A stretch of DNA of 64,000 bases. It comes from Pseudoalteromonas caenipelagi (GTDB lineage: Bacteria; Pseudomonadota; Gammaproteobacteria; Enterobacterales; Alteromonadaceae). Shown here piece after piece: positions 9,154-19,090 of this stretch. Where the stretch lies: assembly GCF_013140855.1 (NCBI RefSeq), contig NZ_JABBPG010000003.1, positions 372,001 through 436,000 on the forward strand, read 5' to 3'. Position 1 is the first letter of the stretch. Each line of letters begins with the position of its first letter. The notes below the pieces were generated by a model. It ran no database searches, was not told the origin of the DNA, and saw only the letters and a program-made list of their open reading frames with translations. Position numbers and translations under genes: made by a program.

Positions 9154-11533
9154 TTTGCTAACCAAGTGCTGCCATTTTAAATGCTTAACATTACTGACCG
9201 GCTTGTTATTTAGCGCCAGTGTATTTAGTCAATTGGCGCTTATGCCAATGCCAAAGTCTATTCAGCTAGGCCAAGGGACACTAGAACTTACCAATAGTTT
9301 GAGTGTGTCGGTGGTGGGTTTTAATAAACACAGAGCTCAGTTTCAGCTAGATAGGCTAACAGGTCACTTTACTCGCCTATCAGGCCATCAAACATCTTGG
9401 TTTTTATCAAATGATGAACAACCAGTGAATTTGTCAATTGTTGTGAATACTGTTGAGCAGTCTTTGCAGATCCCGCAATTTGGAGAGGATGAAAGTTATC
9501 AACTGAAAATTAATGCTAATGGAGTCACCATTCAAGCGGCATCTGTTTTTGGTGCGCAACACGCTTTATCAACCCTGTCTCAGTTGGCGTCGAGCAGCAA
9601 AGAACATCACATAACGTTGCCGTTTGTGAAGATTGAAGATAGCCCGCGCTTTGCATGGCGTGGATTGTTATTAGACAGTGTTCGTCATTTTATGCCAGTA
9701 GAAACGGTTAAGCGTCAACTTGATGGGATGGCTTCGGCCAAACTTAATGTGCTGCATTGGCACTTGACGGACGATCAAGGTTGGCGAATGCAAAGTAAGG
9801 TATTTCCTAAACTAACAAGCCAAGCGTCTGATGGGCTTTTTTATACTCAAACTCAGGTACTGGGTGTGATCCGGTATGCGGCGTTACTTGGGATAAGAGT
9901 AGTGCCAGAATTTGGTATGCCAGGTCATGCCAGTGCGATAGCGGTTGCATATCCGGAGCTGATCACCCTTAACCAAGGCTATAAAATGCAGCGCCACTGG
10001 GGAGTTTTTAAGCCACTACTGAATATTGCTGATGCTAAAGTGTATACGTTTATTGATAAGTTATTTGCTGAAATGACAGCGATTTTTCCAGATAATTACC
10101 TTCACATTGGCGGTGATGAAGTAGACCCTGAGCAATGGCTAAATAGCAAAGAAGTTCAAAAACTCATGGTAGCGAATCAGCTTTCCAGTGGGCAAGACGT
10201 GCAAAGCTATTTTAATGCTCGGCTGCAAAAAATCGTCACTAAGTACAACCGTATCATGATGGGGTGGGATGAAATTTTGCATCCCCGGTTATCAAAAAGT
10301 GTGGTGGTACAGTCTTGGCGTGGGCATGATTCATTATATAGCGCGGCTAAAAGTGGCTATCAAGGTATTTTGTCGACGGGTTTTTATATTGATCAACCTC
10401 AGTACACAAGTTATCACTACCGCAATGATCCACACAAAGTGCAAGATAAAGTTGCGTTAACCAAGCCAAAGCTGAGCCGAACTTTTGTTATCAAACGGCT
10501 CAAGGGCAGTTATGTAAAGGGGGAGTTGCTCGTACTTGGACAGCAGGTACTCATCAAATTAAACAATCAACATCACCAAGCTGCACAAGTAATAAGTTTA
10601 CCTACAGGGAAAAGTAACCGCTTAGTTACAACTTTGGATAGCTGGATGGGGCCGCTGATATTTGAGCTTGATTTAACAAAAGAACTCGGCTTTGTGATGA
10701 TAGGTAACAGTCGCTACCCGCTTGAGATAAAAGCATTACAAAAAGCCCAAGCAGTAAGCTTTTCTCCTTCACTTAGCAAAGCACAAGAAACGCTGATTTT
10801 AGGTGCTGAGGCCACTATTTGGAGTGAGCTGGTGACTAAAGACAATATCGACTTGCGTATCTGGCCAAGGCTCTATGCCATTGCTGAACGTTTATGGTCT
10901 AGCAAAGAAACCACAGACACTAATAATATGTATGAGCGCTTAGAAATAATAAGTGCATATGCGGATAAAGTGGTTGGTTTAGCGCATCTTTCACAACAGC
11001 AAAACGGCTTTACTGATTTAGTGAATAAAAACCTCAGTGGCACAGAACAAGCCGCCTCACGGCATTTGCTTAATACCATGGCACAGATGCTAGAGCCGAG
11101 TCACTATTACACTCGCCATCATATTAAATACCGTAATAATGAGTACCATCAAGAGGCTTCTTTAACGTCGTTTGTAGATTACTTAGCGGTTGAAAGTCAG
11201 GTTGTACGAGCTATCCGAACGAGCGTAGTGCAATATTTGGCTGGTAATAAAGCCGAGCTTGAAGTGATAGCTACACAGCTTAACCATTGGCAAATCACGC
11301 TACGTGAAAATAAATATCTATTGGCGAAAAGCCAGTTATTAAAAGATGTGCAACGTATAGCTGACAAACTACAGCAATTTGTTTTGCTCGCTAATAAGGT
11401 GTTGGCGGTGTGCAAGAATCACTCTGATGAACTTAAGTTAGATCGAAAATTACTGAGTTTACAGCAGTTGCATGACGAAACAGTCATCGCCGCTATCTAC
11501 CCTTTACGAGAGTTATATTTAGCATGCAAATAA
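9146..11533 (+). CDS. GH20 beta-N-acetylhexosaminidase, exported
   Basis: 795 residues with a GTG start that overlaps the kinase by eight bases. A signal peptide (LTLLTGLLFSASVFSQ) is followed by the GH20b domain and the catalytic barrel from about residue 160. The catalytic pair D324-E325 lies in YLHIGGDEVDPEQW, and the barrel ends at GAEATIWSELV and RLYAIAERLWS. An insertion of roughly 100 residues within the barrel (about residues 440-545) separates STGFYIDQPQ from LILGAEATIW. The enzyme removes terminal GlcNAc from chitin oligosaccharides; in this operon it would free the oxidised reducing-end residue. Location is periplasm or outer membrane. Confidence 0.95.
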   Translation: MRNLLTKCCHFKCLTLLTGLLFSASVFSQLALMPMPKSIQLGQGTLELTNSLSVSVVGFNKHRAQFQLDRLTGHFTRLSGHQTSWFLSNDEQPVNLSIVVNTVEQSLQIPQFGEDESYQLKINANGVTIQAASVFGAQHALSTLSQLASSSKEHHITLPFVKIEDSPRFAWRGLLLDSVRHFMPVETVKRQLDGMASAKLNVLHWHLTDDQGWRMQSKVFPKLTSQASDGLFYTQTQVLGVIRYAALLGIRVVPEFGMPGHASAIAVAYPELITLNQGYKMQRHWGVFKPLLNIADAKVYTFIDKLFAEMTAIFPDNYLHIGGDEVDPEQWLNSKEVQKLMVANQLSSGQDVQSYFNARLQKIVTKYNRIMMGWDEILHPRLSKSVVVQSWRGHDSLYSAAKSGYQGILSTGFYIDQPQYTSYHYRNDPHKVQDKVALTKPKLSRTFVIKRLKGSYVKGELLVLGQQVLIKLNNQHHQAAQVISLPTGKSNRLVTTLDSWMGPLIFELDLTKELGFVMIGNSRYPLEIKALQKAQAVSFSPSLSKAQETLILGAEATIWSELVTKDNIDLRIWPRLYAIAERLWSSKETTDTNNMYERLEIISAYADKVVGLAHLSQQQNGFTDLVNKNLSGTEQAASRHLLNTMAQMLEPSHYYTRHHIKYRNNEYHQEASLTSFVDYLAVESQVVRAIRTSVVQYLAGNKAELEVIATQLNHWQITLRENKYLLAKSQLLKDVQRIADKLQQFVLLANKVLAVCKNHSDELKLDRKLLSLQQLHDETVIAAIYPLRELYLACK

Positions 11534-11541
11534 GGACGACA

Positions 11542-12477
11542 ATGAAACTGACATTAATTGGTTTACTGTTCGCAGTGAGCAATGTGGCTGCGAAAAATGC
11601 CACTGTTGAAACGCAAGATTGGATAAAAGATGGTGTGTTTACCCAAGGTGTCGAAGGGCCAGCAGTGGATGCCAACGGCAGGTTATTTGCTGTTAATTAT
11701 GGCCAAGAAGGCACCATTGGGATGGTAACTAGACAGGGGCATGCCCAAATGTTGTTAAAGTTACCGAATGGATCAGTGGGAAATGGTATTCGCTTTGATA
11801 AACAAGGTAATATGTTCATCGCCGATTATGTTAATCACAACGTATTGCGTATATCTGCAGCAGCCCTTAGAAAAGATTTAGATATTTCGAAACATCTTAG
11901 CGTATATGCACATAACAGTAACATGAATCAGCCCAATGATTTGGCAATGATGGACAATGGTATTGTGTTTGCCAGCGATCCTAACTGGCAAAATAATACC
12001 GGTAATTTGTGGCGTATTGACACCGACGGCAGTACTCACTTAGTTGAAACCAATATGGGAACTACCAATGGTGTAGCGGTAAGCCCAGATAATAAAACGC
12101 TTTATGTTAACGAAAGTGTGCAACGTAAGGTTTGGCGCTATAACCTTGATGCAGATGGCAACGTTGCAAACAAACAGCTTCATATAGCATTTTCTGATTT
12201 TGGCTTAGATGGTATGAGGACTGATGCCCAAGGCAATCTATATATTGCCCGTTACGGTGCAGGAATGGTTGTAGTAGTGTCGCCACGTGGTGAGTTGATT
12301 GAGCAAATAAACCTCAAAGGCCAGTACCCTACAAACGTTGCATTTGGAGGGGACGATGGCAAAAGCGTGTTTGTTACCATGCAAAAACGTGGTGCCATTG
12401 AAATGTTCAAGGCAAACTTCGCTGGCCGTAACTTTGCCATGAGTGTTGCAGATCAAGGCGCTAAGTCGCCGCTATAA
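11542..12477 (+). CDS. Exported SMP-30/gluconolactonase-like six-bladed propeller (probable sugar lactonase)
   Basis: 311 residues from ATG 11542, preceded by AAGGA five bases upstream; the earlier in-frame ATG at 11524 lies inside the GH20 end and has no ribosome site. Signal peptide MKLTLIGLLFAVSNVAAK. Repeated NHL/SGL-like blades are visible: GNGIRFDKQGNMFIADYVN, NQPNDLAMMDNGIVFASDPN, TNGVAVSPDNKTLYVNES and DGMRTDAQGNLYIARYG. In gluconolactonase-type proteins the Asn and Asp of such motifs bind calcium and the lactone. Last gene of the operon. Oxidation of chitin at C1 first gives a 1,5-lactone, so a periplasmic lactonase fits. Activity is inferred. Confidence 0.85.
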   Translation: MKLTLIGLLFAVSNVAAKNATVETQDWIKDGVFTQGVEGPAVDANGRLFAVNYGQEGTIGMVTRQGHAQMLLKLPNGSVGNGIRFDKQGNMFIADYVNHNVLRISAAALRKDLDISKHLSVYAHNSNMNQPNDLAMMDNGIVFASDPNWQNNTGNLWRIDTDGSTHLVETNMGTTNGVAVSPDNKTLYVNESVQRKVWRYNLDADGNVANKQLHIAFSDFGLDGMRTDAQGNLYIARYGAGMVVVVSPRGELIEQINLKGQYPTNVAFGGDDGKSVFVTMQKRGAIEMFKANFAGRNFAMSVADQGAKSPL

Positions 12478-12649
12478 AAGTATTACTTTTAATTAATCCA
12501 GAGTAATGGTGATCGGGAAAGGTTAATTTTTTAAATGGACAGTTACGTACACAAAGGCTGCTATAAATATTTAACTTCCAATTTGTGCCCAAAACCTTTA
12601 GCCTTAAGCCCACAAAAGTGATAATTACGTAAATGAATGGAGTAGTATT

Positions 12650-13360
12650 ATGGCGGAGCAACAAGTGCAGCCTTTACACAACGAAAAACATGCCAACACT
12701 AAAGTACAAAATGGCATTAACGTTGATTTCTTAAAATCACAGCACTTAATTCCAGTAGTAGCACATGAGTTTGCTCGTGTAGCAACAGAATTCCCAATGG
12801 CATTCGTAAAGAACAATGAAACAGGTCAGTTCCAAGCTGTCGCTATGTTTGGCTTAGAGCCAGGTGAAAACCTATTTGTTCAAGATGGTAAGTGGACTGC
12901 AGGTTTTGCACCTTTGGCTGTGACTCGTTACCCATTTGGTCTTGTTAAGCACCCTGAAGAAGACCAGTTTGGTATTGTGATTGATGAAGCAAGCCCGTTG
13001 GTAGGTGAAGAAGAAGGTAACGCGTTATTTGAAGACGGCAAAGAGACTGAATATCTTACACGTCGTAAAGAAGCGCTGGTTAACTTCATTGAGTTTTCAC
13101 GTGTAACTGAAGCGTTCACAAAGCATTTAGCAGACAAAGAGCTACTTGTTCAGCAAACACTGACTGTTGAAATCAAGGGCGAGAAAAAAGACATCAACGG
13201 CATCTATCTTGTTGATGAGCGCAAGCTTAATGAGCTGAGCGATGAAGATTATCTAGAACTACGTAAACGTGGTTACCTAGCGCCAATCTTTGCTTTCTTA
13301 ACGTCAACGCACCAAGTTGCACGTTTAGCACGCTTAAAAGCACAACGTGCTGAAGCTTAA
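12650..13360 (+). CDS. SapC-family protein
   Basis: 236 residues, no signal peptide. The body matches the SapC family of Alteromonadales and Caulobacterales: HLIPVVAHEFARVATEFPMAF near the start, a TRYPFGLVKHPEEDQFGIV segment and an acidic stretch (IDEASPLVGEEEGNALFEDG). SapC proteins are often found beside TonB-dependent receptors and carbohydrate genes in marine bacteria, but their biochemical role is not established. It has its own 172-base upstream region and a good downstream terminator, so it is probably transcribed separately from the operon to its left. Confidence 0.85.
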   Translation: MAEQQVQPLHNEKHANTKVQNGINVDFLKSQHLIPVVAHEFARVATEFPMAFVKNNETGQFQAVAMFGLEPGENLFVQDGKWTAGFAPLAVTRYPFGLVKHPEEDQFGIVIDEASPLVGEEEGNALFEDGKETEYLTRRKEALVNFIEFSRVTEAFTKHLADKELLVQQTLTVEIKGEKKDINGIYLVDERKLNELSDEDYLELRKRGYLAPIFAFLTSTHQVARLARLKAQRAEA

Positions 13361-13382
13361 TAGCAGCGATACAAAATAATTT

Positions 13383-13410
13383 AAAAAAGGCACCCTAGGG
13401 TGCCTTTTTT
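13383..13410 (+). terminator. Rho-independent terminator after the SapC-like gene
   Basis: A-run, then AAGGCACCC TA GGGTGCCTT with a T6 tail. The stem is about nine base pairs and nearly symmetrical. Confidence 0.9.
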
Positions 13411-13489
13411 ATTGCCGTAGTGTTTAGTCGCGTTTTTGTTGCAAGTTGTTATATTGGGAAGCATGGTGGTACTTTAAGGGGAGAAAAGA

Positions 13490-14548
13490 ATGAAAAACAA
13501 ATATCCGTTGCTATCTACCTTGGGGTTATGTGTTGTCATTTCAAATAGTGTTGTAGCGCAGACCAAGGCAGTCGCCAAGCCTATCGCCAAGCCAGTCGCA
13601 ATTGCCATTCATGGCGGTGCGGGAACCATAGATAAAAGTCGTTTTAGTGAAGAACAAGAAGCGGCATATCGGGCAAAGTTAAAAGAAGCGGTAGAAGCAG
13701 GTTATGCTGTTTTAGCATCTGGTGGTGAGAGTTTGGATGCTGTAACTACTGCGATAAATGTACTCGAAGACTCACCATTTTTTAATGCTGGTAAAGGTGC
13801 TGTTTATACCTATGATGAAGAGCATGAGCTTGATGCTTCAATTATGGATGGTCGAGACCGACAAGCAGGCGCTATAGCAGGTGTAAAGCATATTAAAAAC
13901 CCAATCAATCTTGCCAGAAAAGTGATGACAGACTCTGTACACGTGTTGCTCAGTGGTGAGGGGGCGGAAGATTTTGCAAAACGCCAAGGGTTCGATTTAA
14001 TTGATAACCATTATTTTGATACACCACATCGCTTTGAAGCATTAAAAGAGGCAAAGCAAAAGTTAGATGCAAAAAAAGCTGGCACAAAGTCATATCAAGC
14101 GGCGCATCAAACATTACCTAGCCAATATAAAATGGGTACAGTGGGGGCTGTGGCTTTGGATCAAAATGGCAATCTAGCGGCGGGCACTTCAACCGGAGGT
14201 ATGACCGCAAAGCGTTTTGGCAGAATTGGCGACTCACCGGTAATTGGGGCGGGGACGTTTGCTGACAACCGTTCATGTGCTGTTTCAGCAACAGGTCATG
14301 GTGAATTTTTCATTCGCTATAGCGTTGCCAGTGATATTTGTGCGCGAGTACAGTACCAAAATAAATCAATTACTCAGGCTGGTAACGAAGTGATACATGA
14401 TGTTCTTGCGCCCATTGGTGGTACTGGTGGAGTGATCATTGTTGATACAAAAGGGAATATTAGTATGCCTTTTAATACTAAAGGCATGTATAGGGCGAGT
14501 AAATCTAGCCGCCAAGAAAGTTATGTAGGAATCTTTAAAAACGATTGA
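13490..14548 (+). CDS. Exported isoaspartyl peptidase/L-asparaginase (plant-type Ntn hydrolase)
   Basis: 352 residues. A signal peptide (LLSTLGLCVVISNSVVAQ) precedes AIHGGAGTID, the conserved start of the mature enzyme. The precursor cleaves itself before T217 in KMGTVGAVALD, which becomes the nucleophile. DSPVIGAGTFAD and SATGHGEFF form the product-binding region. The enzyme cleaves beta-aspartyl dipeptides and asparagine. The signal peptide implies a periplasmic location. GGGGAG at 13479-13484 is the ribosome site. Confidence 0.93.
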   Translation: MKNKYPLLSTLGLCVVISNSVVAQTKAVAKPIAKPVAIAIHGGAGTIDKSRFSEEQEAAYRAKLKEAVEAGYAVLASGGESLDAVTTAINVLEDSPFFNAGKGAVYTYDEEHELDASIMDGRDRQAGAIAGVKHIKNPINLARKVMTDSVHVLLSGEGAEDFAKRQGFDLIDNHYFDTPHRFEALKEAKQKLDAKKAGTKSYQAAHQTLPSQYKMGTVGAVALDQNGNLAAGTSTGGMTAKRFGRIGDSPVIGAGTFADNRSCAVSATGHGEFFIRYSVASDICARVQYQNKSITQAGNEVIHDVLAPIGGTGGVIIVDTKGNISMPFNTKGMYRASKSSRQESYVGIFKND

Positions 14549-14569
14549 AAAAACAGGCAATTCCATACA

Positions 14570-14601
14570 CGCCAGCTATAGTTAAATTGCTGGCGTTTTT
14601 T
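14570..14601 (+). terminator. Terminator after the asparaginase gene
   Basis: CGCCAGC and GCTGGCG flank a 12-base loop and are followed by TTTTT. The tail runs directly into the ribosome site of the next gene. Confidence 0.75.
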
Positions 14602-14618
14602 ATATGGAGCAAAGAATT

Positions 14619-15047
14619 ATGCAATCGATTAAAGTCGCTGATTACTTAAATCATCGCCCTGTTACCTTTACTGTTGAAATGCGTATCGAGTCTGCGGTAG
14701 AAAAACTATTACAAAGCGCACAATCGGGTGGGCCTGTTGTTGATAGCAATAAGCGAGTCGTAGGTTTTTTATCTGAGCAAGACTGTTTAAGAAAAATGTT
14801 AGAAGCTACTTATCAAAACGAATCACACAGTGTAGTGGGTGACGTTATGAGTGCCAATCCTGTATGTGTCAGCCCAAATGACAGTATTGTGCAAATAGCA
14901 GATAAAATGACGGTTAATAAACCTAAGGTGTACCCCGTTGTGGATGACGAAGGCTGTTTAATGGGGGTGATAAGTCGAGCTAATGTCCTTTTGGCCATTG
15001 ATAAACATTTGCATGATGCTTATACATCTGGCCATAGGTACGTTTAA
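14619..15047 (+). CDS. Tandem CBS-domain protein
   Basis: 142 residues from ATG 14619, chosen because GGAG lies nine bases upstream; the in-frame ATG at 14604 falls in the terminator tail. Two CBS domains: about residues 5-65 (VDSNKRVVGFLSEQDCLRKM) and 75-135 (MSANPVCVSPNDSI, VDDEGCLMGVISRANVL). Stand-alone CBS pairs bind adenosine nucleotides and act as energy or redox sensors. No effector domain is fused, and neither neighbour suggests a partner. Confidence 0.9.
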   Translation: MQSIKVADYLNHRPVTFTVEMRIESAVEKLLQSAQSGGPVVDSNKRVVGFLSEQDCLRKMLEATYQNESHSVVGDVMSANPVCVSPNDSIVQIADKMTVNKPKVYPVVDDEGCLMGVISRANVLLAIDKHLHDAYTSGHRYV

Positions 15048-15149
15048 CACAAAAATGCGCAGAGATATTCTGCGTTAGAGCATAGGCTCAGTGAACGGTT
15101 TTTGATACACTACGCGCTCTTAAATTTTACGTTAAATAGGTAATGTGTA

Positions 15150-18100
15150 GTGAGTGTAGGACCACTGTTTGCTGAGCTAAATTCTTGTTTGAAAAAAGAC
15201 CAGTTTATTCTTAAAAAGCGTTTGCATGGCGCAAATAAAATTGCAGATGCAAACAAACAAGGTAAGGTGGTTGCCACAATCAAAGCGGCAATAGAAAAAA
15301 GCCAAGCACTTAAAGTACAACGTACCGAACACTTACCTAAGGTTTCTTACCCTGAGCAATTGCCCGTCAGCCAAAAAAAAGATGACATAAAAAAGGCTAT
15401 CGAAAACCATCAGGTCGTTATTGTCGCGGGGGAAACCGGCTCAGGTAAAACCACTCAGTTACCTAAAATTTGCTTGGAGTTGGGTCGAGGTGTAGATGGC
15501 TACATCGGTCATACTCAGCCAAGAAGGCTTGCCGCGCGCAGCGTGGCAAACCGAATCGCAGAAGAGCTAAACAGCGAGCTTGGCCAGCAAGTCGGTTTTA
15601 AAATTCGTTTTAGCGACCAAGTGTCTGACAATACCTACGTAAAGTTGATGACTGATGGTATTTTACTTGCTGAAATTCAGCAAGATAGGTATTTAAATCA
15701 GTATGACACCATTATTATTGATGAGGCGCACGAGCGCAGCCTAAACATTGATTTTATTCTTGGCTACCTTAAAAACCTGTTACCCAAGCGCCCTGATCTA
15801 AAAGTGATCATTACCTCGGCTACCATTGACCCTGAGCGTTTTTCAAAACACTTTAATAATGCGCCAATCATTGAGGTGTCAGGTCGTACTTATCCTGTAG
15901 AAGTCAGATACAGGCCAGTTTTGGATACAGCCAGTAATGACAGCGAGGCGCAAAGCGATCAACTGCAAGGTATTTTCGATGCAGTCGATGAGTTGTGTGC
16001 TGAAGGCCCTGGCGACATTCTGATTTTTATGAATGGCGAGCGGGAAATTCGTGATACGGCAGAAGCACTAGAAAAGCGTAACCTAAAAGGCGTTGAAGTT
16101 TTACCTTTGTATGCGCGCTTATCTAATGCCGAACAAAACCGTATTTTTGCCCCACATAGTCAACGGCGCATTGTATTATCAACAAATGTGGCTGAAACAT
16201 CTTTAACAGTGCCAGGTATTCGTTATGTCATAGACCCTGGTACGGCCCGAATCAGTCGTTATAGTTACCGTACGAAAGTACAACGCTTGCCTATCGAGCC
16301 AGTCTCTCAAGCCAGCGCCAACCAACGTAAGGGGCGATGTGGTCGTGTAGAGGCGGGGATTTGTATTCGCTTGTATTCAGAAGATGACTTTTTATCTCGC
16401 CCTGAATTTACCGATCCAGAAATACTCAGAACTAACCTCGCTTCGGTTATTTTACAAATGCTAGGTCTGGGGCTGGGAGATATCAGCGAGTTTCCGTTTG
16501 TACAAGCACCTGACAGCCGTAACATTAATGATGGTATTGCCCTATTAGAAGAGCTTGAGGCGGTACATCCAAGTAAGCGACGTCACAGCACTAAATTAAC
16601 GCAATCGGGTCGCACCTTAAGCCGTTTACCTATTGACCCGCGTTTAGCAAAAATGGTCTTTACCGCTGATAAGCTAGGTGCGCTTCGAGAAGTGATCGTG
16701 ATAGTGGCAGCTTTGTCAATTCAAGATCCAAGAGAGCGTCCACAAGAAAAACGTGGCGCAGCAGATGAAAAACACGCCCGATTTGAGCACCCAGATTCAG
16801 ATTTTGTGGCGTTTTTGAACTTATGGTATTACATCGAACAACAACAGCAAGAATTGTCGCGCGCACAGTTTAGAAAGTTATGCCAAAAGGACTTTTTGGC
16901 GTATATGCGTATTCGTGAATGGCAAGACATTGTTTATCAGCTGAGCACCATCTGCGGGGAAATGAATATGCAATTGAGTGACAATCAAGCGAACCTAGAT
17001 AATGTTCATCAGGCGTTACTTAGCGGCATGTTAAGCCACATTGGTGCTAAAGATGAAAAACAACATTATAAGGGCGCTCGTAATAGCCAATTTCATATTT
17101 TCCCGGGTTCTAGCCTGTTCAAAAAGAGCCCGAAATGGTTGATGTCAGCAGAGCTGGTTGAAACCAGTAAACTCTATGCGCGTATCAATGCCAAAATTGA
17201 TGTGAATTGGATTGCACCTTTGGCTCAACATGTGGTTAAGCGCAGTTTTAGTGAACCTCATTGGGAGAAAAAGCCCGGCTGTATCATTGCTTTTGAACAG
17301 CAAACTTTGTTTGGACTCATTATTGTTGCGCGTAAGCGAACTGTTTATAGCCAAATAGAGCCTAAACTATGTCGTGAGTTATTCATAAAAGAGGCGTTGA
17401 TTGCGCAGCAATTAGGGCAAAATGAAAGCTTTTTACAACATAACCAAGCGCTAATAGACGACATACATGTGCTTGAGCAAAAAGCACGTCGTCGCGATAT
17501 TTTGGTTGATGAACAAACGTTGTTTGAATTTTATGAGCAGCGCATACCGCAAGATGTTTGCACGCGTGCAGGTTTTAATCACTGGTGGAAAAAGCAAAAA
17601 CAGACCGATAAACGCTTTTTGCATATGAGCAAAGAGTTTTTGATGCAGCACGACGCACAACAAATCACCGAATTTGATTATCCAGATGTATGGCAGCAAG
17701 GGAATTTAATGTTGCCGCTAGAATATCACTTTGAACCTGGGCAAGCCATAGATGGGGTGTTAGTGAACATTCCCTTAGCACTATTAAATCAGGTTGATCA
17801 GCAAGGCTTTGATTGGCATGTTCCCGCATTTCGCCATGAGTTGATCTGTGGTTTGATTAAAAGCTTACCCAAAAACCTACGCCGTAACTTTGTGCCAGCA
17901 CCGAATTATGCAGATGCGGTATTAGCATCGATTGAACCGATGCAGGGGGCTTTACTTGAAGTCTTAGCTAATCGTCTATTGCGTATGACTGGCGTGAAAG
18001 TGGACGTTGAAGATTGGGATTTAAGTGCGCTTGATCCCCATCTAAAAATTCAGTTTCAAGTCATAGGCGATGACAATCAGGTTATTGCTCATGGTTTTGA

Positions 18101-19031
18101 ATTACAAACGCTCAAAGATAAGTTACAAGGTAGGGTATCAGACACGTTGTCTCAAGTTGCTGAAAAAGGAATAGAGCGTACTGATTTAACGCAATGGGAA
18201 TTTGGTCAACTGCCAACAGAGTACACTAAAAAACAAGGAAACTACGAAATCAAAGCGTTTCCTGCACTTGTTGATAAAAAGTCTTCTGCGGCGATAGAGT
18301 TATTCGACAACCCAGTTAAGGCCATGGCTGCGCATCAAAAGGGCTTGCGTCGTTTAGTTCTCTTAAACGTGCCGTCACCAATAAAATACTTACAACAACA
18401 TTTACCGAATAAAGCCAAGTTGGGCTTGTATTTTAACCCGTTTGGTAAAGTACAAGATTTGATCGACGACTGTATTGCGGCAGGCGTTGATTTATTGCTC
18501 GCCAATAACGACATTCGTGATGAGCAAGCGTTTGAGCAAGCAAAAGAGCGCATTCGTGGTGAACTAGGTGACACCGTTGTGCGTATTGCTACTGGGGTTG
18601 AACAAGTGCTGAGTATTGCGCATGCAATTAACAAACGCATGAAGGGAAGGGTAGACTTGACCATGATAACGGCCCACGGCGATATTAAATCTCAACTTGA
18701 GTCGCTTATTTTTAAAGGCTTTGTAAGTGGCCATGGTGCCGCAAAACTGCCAGACTTGTTGCGCTATATGAAAGCGATAGAAAAACGCTTAGAAAAGCTC
18801 CCAGTAGACCCAAATAGAGATAGGCTATGTGTGTTAGAGCTAGAAAAAGTCGCTGAAGCTTATCAAAAAGTGATTGGCCGTATTCCAAAAGGGCATCCTT
18901 TACCTGATAATGTAGCGGATATTTTTTGGATGCAGCAAGAGCTGCGCGTATCACTCTTTGCACAAACACTTGGCACGCCATATCCCATATCAGCTAAACG
19001 GGTAATGAATGCTTTGAAGGAATGTGAATAA
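15150..19031 (+). CDS. hrpA: ATP-dependent RNA helicase HrpA
   Basis: 1293 residues, close to the 1300 of the E. coli protein. DEAH-box motifs appear in order: GETGSGKTT (94-102), DEAH (191-194), TSATID, NVAETSLTVPGIRYVIDPG and QRKGRCGRV. The helicase-associated region and the long C-terminal DUF3418 region follow. GTG start with AGG about ten bases upstream. HrpA is an RNA helicase implicated in mRNA processing and rescue of stalled ribosomes. The product is cytoplasmic, and the gene seems to stand alone between the CBS gene and a signalling pair. Confidence 0.97.
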   Translation: MSVGPLFAELNSCLKKDQFILKKRLHGANKIADANKQGKVVATIKAAIEKSQALKVQRTEHLPKVSYPEQLPVSQKKDDIKKAIENHQVVIVAGETGSGKTTQLPKICLELGRGVDGYIGHTQPRRLAARSVANRIAEELNSELGQQVGFKIRFSDQVSDNTYVKLMTDGILLAEIQQDRYLNQYDTIIIDEAHERSLNIDFILGYLKNLLPKRPDLKVIITSATIDPERFSKHFNNAPIIEVSGRTYPVEVRYRPVLDTASNDSEAQSDQLQGIFDAVDELCAEGPGDILIFMNGEREIRDTAEALEKRNLKGVEVLPLYARLSNAEQNRIFAPHSQRRIVLSTNVAETSLTVPGIRYVIDPGTARISRYSYRTKVQRLPIEPVSQASANQRKGRCGRVEAGICIRLYSEDDFLSRPEFTDPEILRTNLASVILQMLGLGLGDISEFPFVQAPDSRNINDGIALLEELEAVHPSKRRHSTKLTQSGRTLSRLPIDPRLAKMVFTADKLGALREVIVIVAALSIQDPRERPQEKRGAADEKHARFEHPDSDFVAFLNLWYYIEQQQQELSRAQFRKLCQKDFLAYMRIREWQDIVYQLSTICGEMNMQLSDNQANLDNVHQALLSGMLSHIGAKDEKQHYKGARNSQFHIFPGSSLFKKSPKWLMSAELVETSKLYARINAKIDVNWIAPLAQHVVKRSFSEPHWEKKPGCIIAFEQQTLFGLIIVARKRTVYSQIEPKLCRELFIKEALIAQQLGQNESFLQHNQALIDDIHVLEQKARRRDILVDEQTLFEFYEQRIPQDVCTRAGFNHWWKKQKQTDKRFLHMSKEFLMQHDAQQITEFDYPDVWQQGNLMLPLEYHFEPGQAIDGVLVNIPLALLNQVDQQGFDWHVPAFRHELICGLIKSLPKNLRRNFVPAPNYADAVLASIEPMQGALLEVLANRLLRMTGVKVDVEDWDLSALDPHLKIQFQVIGDDNQVIAHGFELQTLKDKLQGRVSDTLSQVAEKGIERTDLTQWEFGQLPTEYTKKQGNYEIKAFPALVDKKSSAAIELFDNPVKAMAAHQKGLRRLVLLNVPSPIKYLQQHLPNKAKLGLYFNPFGKVQDLIDDCIAAGVDLLLANNDIRDEQAFEQAKERIRGELGDTVVRIATGVEQVLSIAHAINKRMKGRVDLTMITAHGDIKSQLESLIFKGFVSGHGAAKLPDLLRYMKAIEKRLEKLPVDPNRDRLCVLELEKVAEAYQKVIGRIPKGHPLPDNVADIFWMQQELRVSLFAQTLGTPYPISAKRVMNALKECE

Positions 19032-19090
19032 TTGCTTTTATTAACTTGCAATTTACTCCAAGCCAATTACCTTATTAATAGGAACTATTT

